The notes under the pieces: model-generated
Databases searched by the model: none
Seen by the model: only the letters and a program-made list of their open reading frames with translations
What the model was told of the DNA's origin: nothing
Shown here: positions 41,781 to 54,118 of the stretch, piece after piece
Numbering within the stretch: the stretch's first letter is position 1
Layout of the letters: the number at the start of each line of letters is the position of its first letter
Assembly (NCBI GenBank): GCA_934646185.1
Contig: CAKUEH010000008.1
Location: 38,947-102,946 of the forward strand
Direction of reading: 5' to 3'
DNA length: 64,000 bases
DNA from: an uncultured Oscillospiraceae bacterium
GTDB lineage: Bacteria > Bacillota > Clostridia > Oscillospirales > Oscillospiraceae
Translations under genes and position numbers: made by a program

Positions 41781-41795
41781 TTCGATACTATCGAA
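41781..41795. promoter_or_regulatory. Perfect palindrome, probable operator
   Basis: TTCGATACTATCGAA lies between the divergent promoters of the IclR gene and the YesN operon. Its symmetry fits a dimeric regulator such as the adjacent IclR protein. Confidence 0.55.
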
Positions 41796-41846
41796 TTTTT
41801 GAGCGGCATGCCGCGCAGGCGCCTTTGGCGATGTGCTAAATTCTGA

Positions 41847-41875
41847 TTGCAATTATGACTTTTTTGTTATACACT
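41847..41875 (+). promoter_or_regulatory. Promoter of the YesN operon
   Basis: -35 TTGCAA (41847-41852), 17-nt spacer, -10 TACACT (41870-41875), 29 nt before the ATG. Confidence 0.55.
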
Positions 41876-41903
41876 AATCACAAATACAAAGGAGGCGCGC
41901 CGT

Positions 41904-43433
41904 ATGTACCAGATCATGCTTGTGGAAGATGAGATGCTCGTCCGGGAGTCCATGGCGCAGAACACGAATTGGGAGAAGTTCGGCTTCGCGCCGCCGCATG
42001 TCTTTGAAAACGGCAGGCAGGCGCTCGAACAGCTCGAATCCGTGCTGCCCGACGTGGTCATCACGGATATCTGTATGCCCTTCGTCGACGGACTGGAGCT
42101 GGCGCGGAACGTTTACGAGAAATTCCCGGAGACGATCGTCGTCGTGCTGACGGGCTTCAGCGAGTTTTCCTACGCGCAGAAAGCTATCCGATATCATGTT
42201 CACGATTATCTGCTCAAGCCCGTCAGCCCGAAGGAGTTTGACCAGCTGCTGGAAAATCTGTCGGCGGAGCTTTCACGCCGGGACAACCGGCAGGGACTCT
42301 ACAGCCGCGCCGTGCTGGCGGACGAGGTTCTGAAGGATCATTTTTTCCAGGGGCTTCTGCAGCCAGACGCGGCGCAGGAGCTGCCGGAGGCGACGCTCGC
42401 CGCGGGCGTCGAGCTTGGCGGCAGGCTCCACGCGGTCGCGCTGGCGGCTCCGGCGCAGAGGCCCGAGGGCTTTGAGGCGCAGGGCAGGCGGGTAGCGGAG
42501 GGCTGCGCGCCCGCGCAGCTGCGTCTGCTCGGCGATCAGCATATCATGCTCATCGTCAGCGGCGACGAGACGGCGGAGCTCATGGCGCGCACCGCCGCCG
42601 GCGCGCGTCATCTGCGCGCGGTGATGCAGGAGGCGGAGATTAGCGCGCCCATCGGCATCGGCGGCGCCTACGCCGGACTCGACGGCCTGCGGCAGTCCGC
42701 GCAGGAGGCGCAGCACGCGCTGGGCTATGCGTTCTCCACGGGTGAGACGCTGCTGTTCGACCCGGAGCTGCGCAAATCCTCGGGCTCTTTGCAGACGGAC
42801 GACTGTCCGACGGCGGCGCAGATCGCAGGTACGCTCCAATCCGGCAGCGGAAACCGCGCGCTGGAGCTGACGGGCGCGCTCTTTACCTGCATGCGGCGCC
42901 GCAGAGTACACGAGAGCGAGTGCCGCCCCGTTCTGCAGCGCCTGCAGATCCTCATGGCCTCGCATCTGACGCGCGAGCAGCTGCTGCGCGCGCCCGCCAT
43001 GCTCCTGCCGCAGCAGGGGCACGCGCTGGAGGAGGTACGTCTGTCCGTCGAGCGGCTCGAGGGCTATATCCTACAGTGTCAGGCGCAGCACAACGATACG
43101 CCCGCCGCCCGCTGCGGCCGTCTGGCCGTCGCGTATATCAATGAACACTATGCCGACAGCGATCTGAAGCTGCCGGATCTTCTGGAGCACCTCGGCGTCA
43201 GCCGCAGCTATTTCTCAACGGTGTTCAAGGAAAAGACCGGCCAGTCGTTCGTGGAATATCTGACGAACCTGCGCATGGAAAAGGCCAAGGAATATCTGCG
43301 CGAAACGGGGCTGTGTACCTACGAGATCGCCGAGCGCATCGGCTTTGCCGACCCGCACTATTTTTCGCTCACCTTCCGCCGCAGGACCGGCATGACGCCC
43401 AAGCAGTACAGAGAGGCTGAAAGCAAGGCATGA
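41904..43433 (+). CDS. YesN-type response regulator with AraC HTH
   Basis: A 509-residue protein: receiver domain (1-120) with phospho-acceptor D55 in VVITDICMP and KP at DYLLKPV; a long middle part of low similarity; and a C-terminal AraC double helix-turn-helix (about 405-505, HLGVSRSYFSTVFKEKTG, IAERIGFADPHYFSLTFRR). Such regulators usually control carbohydrate-use genes. AAAGGAGG is upstream. The stop overlaps the kinase start (ATGA). Confidence 0.93.
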   Translation: MYQIMLVEDEMLVRESMAQNTNWEKFGFAPPHVFENGRQALEQLESVLPDVVITDICMPFVDGLELARNVYEKFPETIVVVLTGFSEFSYAQKAIRYHVHDYLLKPVSPKEFDQLLENLSAELSRRDNRQGLYSRAVLADEVLKDHFFQGLLQPDAAQELPEATLAAGVELGGRLHAVALAAPAQRPEGFEAQGRRVAEGCAPAQLRLLGDQHIMLIVSGDETAELMARTAAGARHLRAVMQEAEISAPIGIGGAYAGLDGLRQSAQEAQHALGYAFSTGETLLFDPELRKSSGSLQTDDCPTAAQIAGTLQSGSGNRALELTGALFTCMRRRRVHESECRPVLQRLQILMASHLTREQLLRAPAMLLPQQGHALEEVRLSVERLEGYILQCQAQHNDTPAARCGRLAVAYINEHYADSDLKLPDLLEHLGVSRSYFSTVFKEKTGQSFVEYLTNLRMEKAKEYLRETGLCTYEIAERIGFADPHYFSLTFRRRTGMTPKQYREAESKA

Positions 43434-45220
43434 AGGAACGAAGACTCTTTTCCCGGCACTCCATCGGTACGCAGATCGCGGTGCTGTTCATGCTGCTGAT
43501 CCTGGTCATTACAGGGGCCATGACGTATGTGTCGATCAGCGTTTCCACAAACGAGCTGCTGGACAACTCGACGGAGTATACCGAGCAACTCATCCGCCGC
43601 GTCAACGCGGAGCTGGACATGTACGTCGAATACATGAAGGATATCTCCGATTTTATCGTCGACAACGGCGCGGTCGCAGCCTATCTGAGCGCGGCCAACG
43701 AGCACCGGCTGACAGACGCAGCCTGCCGCAGCGCGCAGGAGCAGCTGGCTGCCGCGCAGAATATCCGCTCGGAGATCACAGCCATTGCCCTGATCCCGGA
43801 ATCCGGCGGTGCACTGTTTGGAAGTGGGGGCGCCTCGCTCAATACGTATTCCAATTACCGGAACGCAGACTGGTACCAGGCTGCGCTGCGGGAACCGGAC
43901 GAGGTACAGGTCTCGTCCTCCCGCGTGGAAAATCTGATCGCAGGCCAGTACAACTGGGTCGTCTCGTTTTCCAAGGCTGTGTCTGACCGCGCAGGAAACC
44001 TGCAGGGCGTTCTGCTCATTGATCTCAACTATCAGATTATCGATCGGCTCTGCGCGGATATCCAGCTCGGCAGCCGGGGCTATATCTATCTGATCGACCA
44101 GACCGGCGGCATTCTCTGGCACCCGCAGCAGGATCTGATCTACGCAGGACTGAAGGAGGAAAACGTCGCGGAGGTACTGGCTGCGGCCAGCGGCCGTACG
44201 CTCTCCGGCAAGGGCGGAGCGCGCAGGCTCTATGTAGCCTGTGCCTCAGAGGCCACCGGCTGGACGGCTGTGGGCGTCGCCTACACGCAGGAGCTGCTGC
44301 GCAGTCAGGATCGGATCTACAAGACCTATCTGCTCATCGCGGCGGCCGCGCTTGTCCTCGCGCTGGTGTTTGCGCTTCAGCTCTCGCGCTCCATTGCCGG
44401 GCCCATCCGCCGGCTGATGCAGACGATGCGGCGCGTGGAGGACGGCGATCTGCATGTGCGCAGTCAGGTATCCTCCCGCACGGAGCTTGGGCAGCTGTCT
44501 GACAGCTTTGACCACATGATCGCCAAGACCGCAGAGCTCATGGACGAGCGGCTGCGCAGCGAGGAACAGAAGCGCAAGAGCGAATGGAAGGCGCTGCAGG
44601 CGCAGATCCAGCCGCATTTTCTTTACAACACGCTCGACTCCATCATCTGGATGAGCCACGCCGGACGCAATGAAGAGGTCGTGGAGATGACGAGCGCGCT
44701 GGCGCTGCTGCTGCGCTCGTCCATCGGCGACGGCTCCGACACCAACACGCTCAAAAAGGAGATCGCCCATGTGCGCAGCTATCTGACCATCCAGAAGATG
44801 CGCTACAACGAAAAGCTCCGCTATGAGATCGACCTTGACCCGCAGACAGAGGACTGCCTGCTGCCGAAGCTCATCCTGCAGCCGCTGGTCGAAAACGCAA
44901 TCTACCACGGCATCAAGGTCAAGCAGCAGGGCGGCACGGTGCGCATCGAATCGCTGCTGGAGGAGGATCGCCTGCTCATCACCGTCGAGGACGACGGCGT
45001 GGGCATGACGCCGGAGCAGCTGGAGACCATCCTTGACAAGAAGGAATCGGATGCCGAAAGCAGCAAGATCGGCGTCTATAACGTCAACGAGCGTCTGCAG
45101 CTCTTCTTCGGCCCGGACGCCGTCATGAAGTACTATTCGACGCCCGGAAAGCGGACGATGGTCATGCTCGTGCTGCCCATCATCCGGGAAAAGGAGGAGG
45201 ACAGCCATGCGGAGAATTAA
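43430..45220 (+). CDS. YesM-type sensor histidine kinase
   Basis: A 596-residue membrane kinase: membrane segment (about 16-38), extracellular Cache-like sensor (to about 295), second membrane segment (LLIAAAALVLALVFALQL), HAMP (about 320-370), phospho-acceptor helix QAQIQPHFLYNTLDSI and an ATPase domain with N (VENAIYHGIK) and G (EDDGVGM) boxes. It pairs with the upstream regulator. Its end overlaps the next gene by 14 nt. Confidence 0.94.
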   Translation: MKERRLFSRHSIGTQIAVLFMLLILVITGAMTYVSISVSTNELLDNSTEYTEQLIRRVNAELDMYVEYMKDISDFIVDNGAVAAYLSAANEHRLTDAACRSAQEQLAAAQNIRSEITAIALIPESGGALFGSGGASLNTYSNYRNADWYQAALREPDEVQVSSSRVENLIAGQYNWVVSFSKAVSDRAGNLQGVLLIDLNYQIIDRLCADIQLGSRGYIYLIDQTGGILWHPQQDLIYAGLKEENVAEVLAAASGRTLSGKGGARRLYVACASEATGWTAVGVAYTQELLRSQDRIYKTYLLIAAAALVLALVFALQLSRSIAGPIRRLMQTMRRVEDGDLHVRSQVSSRTELGQLSDSFDHMIAKTAELMDERLRSEEQKRKSEWKALQAQIQPHFLYNTLDSIIWMSHAGRNEEVVEMTSALALLLRSSIGDGSDTNTLKKEIAHVRSYLTIQKMRYNEKLRYEIDLDPQTEDCLLPKLILQPLVENAIYHGIKVKQQGGTVRIESLLEEDRLLITVEDDGVGMTPEQLETILDKKESDAESSKIGVYNVNERLQLFFGPDAVMKYYSTPGKRTMVMLVLPIIREKEEDSHAEN

Positions 45221-46172
45221 AAAATGCACCGTTTTTGTGCTGCTGCTCTGCCTGCTCCTGAATCTCGCGGGCTGTGCGTCGGCGCAGAAGCCGCTGCGGG
45301 TGACGCTGGTGCTGAAAACGGAGACGGATGTCGCCGAATTCTGGGGCATGCTTCTGTCCGGCGTTGAAAAAGCGGCGGAGGAATACGGCATTGAACTCAA
45401 GGTTCTAACCGCTCCGACCGAGGTTGACATTGAACGGCAGATCGCGCTCATCCGGCAGACTGTAGAGGAAAAGCCGGATGTCATGATCCTCTCCGCTGCG
45501 GATTACGACCGCTGCGCCGAGGCAACGGAGGAGGCCGTCGCCGCCGGAATCGGCGTTGTGGCTGTCGACACAGATGTCAACGCTGTGGGCCGCGCCTGCT
45601 ACGTCGGCAGCAACAACTATCAGATCGGGCTGGAAATGGGACGCGCCATGGCAGACTATCTGCCGGAGGGCGGAAAGGTCGCGGTCATCCAGCACATGCT
45701 GACGACCACGACGGGCATCGAGCGCACGCGCGGCGTGCTCGACGCGCTGAACGAGGCCGGGAACATCGACATCCTCGGCAGCTTCTGCTGCGACAACTCG
45801 ACCGAGCAGGCCCGAGCGATCACAACGGAGCTTCTCTCCGAAGATCCGGAGATTCGCGGCTTTGTCTGCACGAACGAGGTCTGCAACGTCGGCGCGGCGA
45901 ACGCGCTGGCCGACCTCGGCATGGGCGGTCAGGTCTTCGTCGTCGGCTGCGACAACTCCCAACGGCAGATCCAGTTTTTGGAGCAGAACATCATTCAGGC
46001 AATCGTCACACAGCGGCCGTTCAATATGGGCTATATGGCCGTCCAGCAGGCCGTCCGCGTGGCAAACGGCGAGCAGACCGACGATTTCGTCGAGGTCGCC
46101 TGCGTCCTCATCACGCGGGAAAACATGTACACGCAGGAAAACCAGAAGCTCCTGTTCCCGATCCTGCGCTGA
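45207..46172 (+). CDS. Sugar-binding lipoprotein coupled to the two-component system
   Basis: A 321-residue RbsB-type lipoprotein (lipobox NLAGC) with VAVDTDVN, YVGSNNYQIGLEMGRAMADYL and GQVFVVGCDNSQRQI. AAGGAGGAGG precedes the ATG inside the kinase gene, so the three genes form one operon. No ABC ATPase or permease follows, so it may present a sugar to the kinase, as in XylFII-LytS systems; that role is inferred. It differs clearly from the binding protein of the ICE cargo. Confidence 0.88.
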   Translation: MRRIKKCTVFVLLLCLLLNLAGCASAQKPLRVTLVLKTETDVAEFWGMLLSGVEKAAEEYGIELKVLTAPTEVDIERQIALIRQTVEEKPDVMILSAADYDRCAEATEEAVAAGIGVVAVDTDVNAVGRACYVGSNNYQIGLEMGRAMADYLPEGGKVAVIQHMLTTTTGIERTRGVLDALNEAGNIDILGSFCCDNSTEQARAITTELLSEDPEIRGFVCTNEVCNVGAANALADLGMGGQVFVVGCDNSQRQIQFLEQNIIQAIVTQRPFNMGYMAVQQAVRVANGEQTDDFVEVACVLITRENMYTQENQKLLFPILR

Positions 46173-46240
46173 CGCCGCGGCGCGCGCGGATCGGATGAAA
46201 AGGGAAGACAGACCGAAAAGGGCGGAGGATAGAAGAATTC

Positions 46241-46433
46241 TGTAGGGGCCGACGGCTCTGTCGGCCCGGCGGGATGTGCTGATTTTACAGAAATTCACGG
46301 CGAATACACATGCACCGCCACGCTTCGCTGTAGGGGCCGATGCCCACATCGGCCCTTGAGGCAGTCTCGAATTCGCCGAAGATTTCCGGAAAAACGGCGC
46401 GTTCCGCGGGCGGACAGAGTCGTCCGCCCCTAC
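46241..46433. repeat. MITE-like dispersed repeat, composite copy
   Basis: A complete copy at 46329-46433 starts GTAGGGGCCGA and ends TCGTCCGCCCCTAC, so the ends are inverted repeats; the interior is AATTCGCCGAAGAT ... AAAACGG. A further single end is at 46241-46267. The same unit recurs at 51981-52086. The 348-nt gap between the binding protein and PFOR holds no other feature except the hairpin at 46478. Confidence 0.75.
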
Positions 46434-46477
46434 GAGCAGATGCATATCGGTCACGATTGGACTTTTTGACACGCAGA

Positions 46478-46507
46478 GGGGCGGTACCCGAAGGTACCGC
46501 CCCTTTT
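46478..46507. terminator. Hairpin between convergent genes
   Basis: GGGGCGGTACC and GGTACCGCCCC pair perfectly around CGAA, followed by TTTT on the plus strand. On the minus strand the loop is C(TTCG)G, a very stable tetraloop, next to the PFOR stop codon. Confidence 0.8.
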
Positions 46508-46520
46508 GCATAGGAGAAAA

Positions 46521-50144
<3,624 letters not shown>

Positions 50145-50186
50145 AACAATTACCTCCTAAAAGTAATTACATATTCATGCACCTTG

Positions 50187-50215
50187 ACTATATCACATTT
50201 TCTTGTCAATGTAAA
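50187..50215 (-). promoter_or_regulatory. Promoter of the PFOR gene
   Basis: On the minus strand, -35 TTTACA (50210-50215), 17-nt spacer, -10 TATAGT (50187-50192). Confidence 0.6.
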
Positions 50216-50297
50216 TCAAATTTGAGATAACCTTTTTGGATTTGGCGGAAATCTTTCGAAAATCTGCGTTCCGTTCCGGTAAGTTTTGAAAAACCTG

Positions 50298-50326
50298 TTG
50301 GTTTTTGACGCGAAATGCGCTATGAT
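50298..50326 (+). promoter_or_regulatory. Promoter of the yifB gene
   Basis: -35 TTGGTT (50298-50303), 17-nt spacer, -10 TATGAT (50321-50326). Confidence 0.5.
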
Positions 50327-50356
50327 AGACGGGAAGAAAAAAGCGGAGGGATGCAG

Positions 50357-51883
50357 ATGCTCAGTAAGGTGCTCTCGCTCGGCCTGTCTGGCGTCAACGG
50401 CTACGAGGTGCAGACGGAATGCTATATCGGAACGGGCCTTCCGGCGTTCGATCTGGTCGGCCTGCCGGATGCGTCCGTCAAGGAGGCGCGCGAACGTGTA
50501 CGCGCCGCGATCAAAAACTGCGGCTTCCGGTTCCCGGTCAGCCGCATCATCGTGAATCTCGCTCCGGCGGGGACGAAAAAATCCGGCACGCTCTACGATC
50601 TGCCGATCCTCCTGTCCATTCTGGCGGCGTCCGAGCAGGTGAAGCTCCCGAAAAAGCCCTGCGCGTTCCTCGGCGAGCTCAGTCTGGAGGGGGCGCTGCG
50701 CTCTGTTCCGGGCGTCCTGCCGATGGCGCTGGCCGCGAAGCGGCTCGGCTACGAGGCGATCTTCGTTCCGGAGGCAAACGCGCGCGAGGCCACGCTGGCA
50801 GACGGCCTGACCGTCTACGGCGTAAAGGACATCCGACAGCTGACCGCACACCTGACCGGCCAGACGCCGATCGAACCCACGCCCATCTGGCAGCCGGAGC
50901 AGAAAGCGCCCCAGCTTCTGGACTTCAAGGACGTAAAGGGACAGGAAAATGCCAAGCGCGCGCTTGAAATCGCGGCCGCGGGCGGGCATAATATCCTTCT
51001 GGTGGGGCCTCCGGGCTCCGGCAAGAGCATGCTCTCCAAGCGCCTGCCGTCCATCCTACCCGACATGACGCGGCAGGAGCAGCTGGACGTCACGCAGATC
51101 TATTCCGTCATGGGCCTTCTGCGCCCCGATCATCCGCTCATCGAATCGCGTCCGTTCCGCAGTCCGCACCATACGGTCTCCGCGGCCGCACTGGCAGGCG
51201 GCGGCGCGAACGTCCGGCCCGGCGAGATTTCGCTTGCGCACAAGGGCGTTCTGTTCCTCGACGAGCTGCCGGAATTCCGCCGCGACGCCATCGAATCCAT
51301 GCGCCAGCCGCTCGAGGACGGACAGGTCACCATTTCCCGGGTGCAGGGCTCGCAGACCTTCCCGTGTGAATTCATGCTGGTGTGCGCCATGAATCCCTGC
51401 CCCTGCGGATGGTACGGCGACCCCAGCGGCCGGTGTACCTGCTCGCAGGCGGCGGTCGACCGGTACTTGAGCCGCATTTCCGGCCCCATGCTTGACCGTG
51501 TGGACATGATCGTCGAGGTCAGCTCCGTCAAATTCGACGAGCTGCGCTCGCGAACGGAGGCGGAGCCGTCGGCCGCCATCAAGGCCAGAGTCGACGCGGC
51601 CAGGATCATCCAGAACACGCGCTACAGCGGCACGCCGACCCGCTGCAACGCCTATATGCAGCCCGCGCAGCTGCGCGCGTTCTGCCAGCTGGATGAGGAC
51701 TGCACCGCCCTCATGAAGCAGGCGTTTGACGCGCTCGGCATGACGGCCCGCAGCTACGACCGCGTGCTGAAAGTCGCAAGAACCATCGCCGACCTTGCCG
51801 GAAGCGGCCAGATCCGCCCCGAGCATATCGCCGAAGCCGTCCAATACCGCTCCTTCCAGCTCGGCAGCGAAAACGCAAGATAG
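50357..51883 (+). CDS. YifB/ComM family magnesium-chelatase-like AAA ATPase
   Basis: A 508-residue protein: N-terminal ChlI-like subdomain (LSGVNGYEVQTECYIGTGLP, FDLVGLPDASVKEARERV), Walker A GPPGSGKSML near residue 220, Walker B GVLFLDELPEF and the C-terminal helical lid. ComM relatives help branch migration of DNA during natural transformation. ATG 50357 is 6 nt after GGAGGG; ATG 50351 touches it. The gene ends before a repeat-containing gap. Confidence 0.93.
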   Translation: MLSKVLSLGLSGVNGYEVQTECYIGTGLPAFDLVGLPDASVKEARERVRAAIKNCGFRFPVSRIIVNLAPAGTKKSGTLYDLPILLSILAASEQVKLPKKPCAFLGELSLEGALRSVPGVLPMALAAKRLGYEAIFVPEANAREATLADGLTVYGVKDIRQLTAHLTGQTPIEPTPIWQPEQKAPQLLDFKDVKGQENAKRALEIAAAGGHNILLVGPPGSGKSMLSKRLPSILPDMTRQEQLDVTQIYSVMGLLRPDHPLIESRPFRSPHHTVSAAALAGGGANVRPGEISLAHKGVLFLDELPEFRRDAIESMRQPLEDGQVTISRVQGSQTFPCEFMLVCAMNPCPCGWYGDPSGRCTCSQAAVDRYLSRISGPMLDRVDMIVEVSSVKFDELRSRTEAEPSAAIKARVDAARIIQNTRYSGTPTRCNAYMQPAQLRAFCQLDEDCTALMKQAFDALGMTARSYDRVLKVARTIADLAGSGQIRPEHIAEAVQYRSFQLGSENAR

Positions 51884-51890
51884 CACCCCC

Positions 51891-51940
51891 AAGGCTCCCC
51901 TTGGGCGCAAGGGGAGCTGGCGCGTAGCGCCTGAGGGGAT
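51891..51940. repeat. Second dispersed repeat family, copy 1
   Basis: AAGGCTCCCCTTG...CAAGGGGAGC and GGCGCGTAGCGCC form two adjacent hairpins after yifB. The inverted counterpart is at 53868-53918. It may also stop transcription of yifB. Confidence 0.7.
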
Positions 51941-51980
51941 TCGAACGTAGCAAATTTCGGAGCACTCCGTAATTCGCAGC

Positions 51981-52086
51981 TGTAGGGGCCGACGACTCTG
52001 TCGGCCCATTGGGAAGTTACGAATTCGCCGAAGATGCCCGTGAAAACGGTGCATTCTGCGGGCGGACAGAGTCGTCCGCCCCTACA
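51981..52086. repeat. MITE-like dispersed repeat, second copy
   Basis: A 106-bp unit with inverted ends of 27 nt (TGTAGGGGCCGACGACTCTG ... and its complement ending CGCCCCTACA), interior GAATTCGCCGAAGAT and AAAACGG as in the copy at 46329. It lies in the yifB-thiI gap. Confidence 0.8.
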
Positions 52087-52132
52087 ACGCCTACACAATA
52101 TGCAAATTATTTTTACAGATAGGACACACATC

Positions 52133-53326
52133 ATGAAAGAACTTTTTTTACTGAAACTGGGCGAGATCGTCCTGAAAGGACAGAACCGCCGCGTCTTTGA
52201 GGACAAGCTCAAGACCGTTACCCGCCGCCGCATGGCGAAATTCGGCGAATTCAAGGTCAATATCGTCCAGTCGACGCTCTACGTCGAGCCGCTGACCGAC
52301 GACTGCGATCTGGACGGCGCGTGGGAAGCCTGCGGCACCATCTTCGGCGTGGCCCAGATGTGCCGCTGCCGCGCCTGCGAGAAAGATCTCGACGCGATGT
52401 TTACCGCCGTCTGTGACTATCTGGGCGACGAGCTGTCCGCCGCCAGGAGCTTTAAGGTCGAGTCCAAACGCTCGGATAAGCGCTTCCCGCTGAATTCCAT
52501 CCAGATCTCGCAGGAGATCGGCGGGCGGCTGGCCGAGGAATTCCCGGACGTTCTGGTCGACGTTCATGACCCTGATTATACCGTCAATATCGAGGTGCGC
52601 GAGACGGCGGCCTATGTCCACGGCCCGTCCGTCCCCGGCGCGGGCGGTCTGCCGACCGGCACAGGCGGCCGCGCGGCCGTCCTACTCTCCGGCGGTATCG
52701 ATTCCCCGGTCGCGGGCTATATGATCGCCAAGCGCGGCGTGGAGATCGAGTGCATCCACTTCTTCTCCTATCCGTACACCTCCGAGCTTGCCAGGGAAAA
52801 GGTTCTGGAGCTGGCGCACATCATGACGAAATTCTGCGGCCGCATGACCGTCGATATCGTCGGCTTCACCGAGATCCAGGAGGCCATCCGCGACCACTGC
52901 CGCGAAGAATATTTCACGATCATCATGCGCCGCTTCATGATGCGCATCGCCGAGGCCATCGGCCGCGACCACGGCGCGAAGTGCCTCGTCACCGGCGAAA
53001 ACCTCGGCCAGGTGGCCTCGCAGACCATGGACGCCATGGCCGTGACCGGCGCGGTCGTCCATATGCCCATTTTCCATCCGCTCATCGGCATGGATAAGGA
53101 AGAGATCGTCACCGTCGCCCGCCGCATCGGAACGCTGGATACGTCCATCCTTCCGTATGAGGACTGCTGCACCGTCTTTACACCCAAGCACCCGAAGACA
53201 AAGCCTGTTCTCGCGCAGGTCGAGGCCGAGGAGCAGAAGCTGGATGTCGAGGGCCTGATCGCCCGCGCCATTGCCAACACCGAAAAGACCCAGATCCGGT
53301 ACTATGAAGATGAACACAAAGGCTGA
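52133..53326 (+). CDS. thiI: tRNA 4-thiouridine synthase ThiI
   Basis: A 397-residue protein: N-terminal ferredoxin-like and THUMP domains (LKLGEIVLKGQNRRVFE, YTVNIEVRE) and a PP-loop ATPase (LLSGGIDSPVAGYM near residue 185), without the C-terminal rhodanese domain, as in most Firmicutes. It thiolates U8 of tRNA and can supply sulfur for thiamine. ATG 52133 is chosen by homology to the family's MKE-LLKLGE start; the SD is weak. An in-frame ATG at 52100 is possible. Confidence 0.94.
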   Translation: MKELFLLKLGEIVLKGQNRRVFEDKLKTVTRRRMAKFGEFKVNIVQSTLYVEPLTDDCDLDGAWEACGTIFGVAQMCRCRACEKDLDAMFTAVCDYLGDELSAARSFKVESKRSDKRFPLNSIQISQEIGGRLAEEFPDVLVDVHDPDYTVNIEVRETAAYVHGPSVPGAGGLPTGTGGRAAVLLSGGIDSPVAGYMIAKRGVEIECIHFFSYPYTSELAREKVLELAHIMTKFCGRMTVDIVGFTEIQEAIRDHCREEYFTIIMRRFMMRIAEAIGRDHGAKCLVTGENLGQVASQTMDAMAVTGAVVHMPIFHPLIGMDKEEIVTVARRIGTLDTSILPYEDCCTVFTPKHPKTKPVLAQVEAEEQKLDVEGLIARAIANTEKTQIRYYEDEHKG

Positions 53327-53777
53327 GGCTGTCGTCAACCGCCTGAAAGAGCAGGGCCTGACGCTCGCCACGGCGGAATCCTGCACCGGCGGTCTGATCG
53401 GCAAGCTGCTGACCGACGTTCCCGGCGCATCCGCCGTGTACAAGGGCGGCGTGATAAGTTATGTAAACGAGATCAAGCGCCGCCTGCTCGGCGTAGAGCA
53501 GGAGACGCTTGACGTCTGCACCGCCGTCTCGCGCGAGACGGCGCACGAAATGGCGCGCGGCGCGCGCGAACGCCTCATGACGGACTGCGCCGTGTCCGTA
53601 ACCGGCCTCGCAGGCCCCGACGGCGATGGAACAGGCCGCCCGGTCGGCCTTGTCTATATCGCAGTCGACACAGCGGGCTTCTCCTTCTGTAAGGAGCTGC
53701 ACCTGTCCGGCAGCCGCGCCGAGATCCGCGAACAGGCCGCCGAAGCGGTCTTCCAGCTGATCCTTGATACAATTTAA
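53304..53777 (+). CDS. pncC: CinA C-terminal-domain protein, nicotinamide-nucleotide amidase (PncC)
   Basis: A 157-residue CinA-C domain: LATAESCTGGLIGKLLTDVPG, VYKGGVISYVNEIKRRLLGV and AVSVTGLAGPDGDGTGRPVGLVYIA. PncC deamidates nicotinamide mononucleotide in NAD salvage. ATG 53304 or 53310 lies inside the thiI end, so the two are translationally coupled. It is followed by a terminator hairpin. Confidence 0.92.
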   Translation: MKMNTKAEAVVNRLKEQGLTLATAESCTGGLIGKLLTDVPGASAVYKGGVISYVNEIKRRLLGVEQETLDVCTAVSRETAHEMARGARERLMTDCAVSVTGLAGPDGDGTGRPVGLVYIAVDTAGFSFCKELHLSGSRAEIREQAAEAVFQLILDTI

Positions 53778-53791
53778 AATAAATGCAGCAC

Positions 53792-53818
53792 AGCCGCACG
53801 GAAGCCCTCCGTGCGGCT
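53792..53818 (+). terminator. Terminator of thiI-pncC
   Basis: AGCCGCACGGA and TCCGTGCGGCT pair perfectly (11 bp) around AGCCC, followed by ATTAATAT. Confidence 0.65.
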
Positions 53819-53867
53819 ATTAATATATCCATTGACCGGCTTTATGCTTTTTGCGGCTGCCTGCCGC

Positions 53868-53918
53868 AACCTCTCAGGCGCTTCGCGCCAGCTCCCCTTG
53901 AGCCCAAAGGGAGCCTTT
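53868..53918. repeat. Second dispersed repeat family, copy 2, inverted
   Basis: AACCTCTCAGGCGCTTCGCG ... GGGAGCCTTT is close to the reverse complement of the unit at 51891-51940. Confidence 0.7.
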
Positions 53919-53959
53919 GCGGGTGCGTCGGAAATTTTAAGCTCTATCAGATTACGCGG

Positions 53960-54100
53960 GAAAAGTCCAGAAAAACCGAAGGGGTTTTTCTGGTCGGTTC
54001 AAGGAGGTCCGGAGGGAAATCGAAATCCCTCCGGGCTCGTTTTCTTTTGCCAGCGTTTTCTTTTGGAGAAGCAAAAGAAAATGCTGAAGGGCAGTCGCAA
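53960..54100. repeat. Hairpin-rich intergenic stretch
   Basis: Contains CAGAAAAACC/GGTTTTTCTG, CCGGAGGGA/TCCCTCCGG and two TTTTCTTTTG runs with a CAAAAGAAAA complement. No gene was found between pncC and the BlaR1-like gene. Confidence 0.55.
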
Positions 54101-54118
54101 ATTTTTAATATGCGTTCC

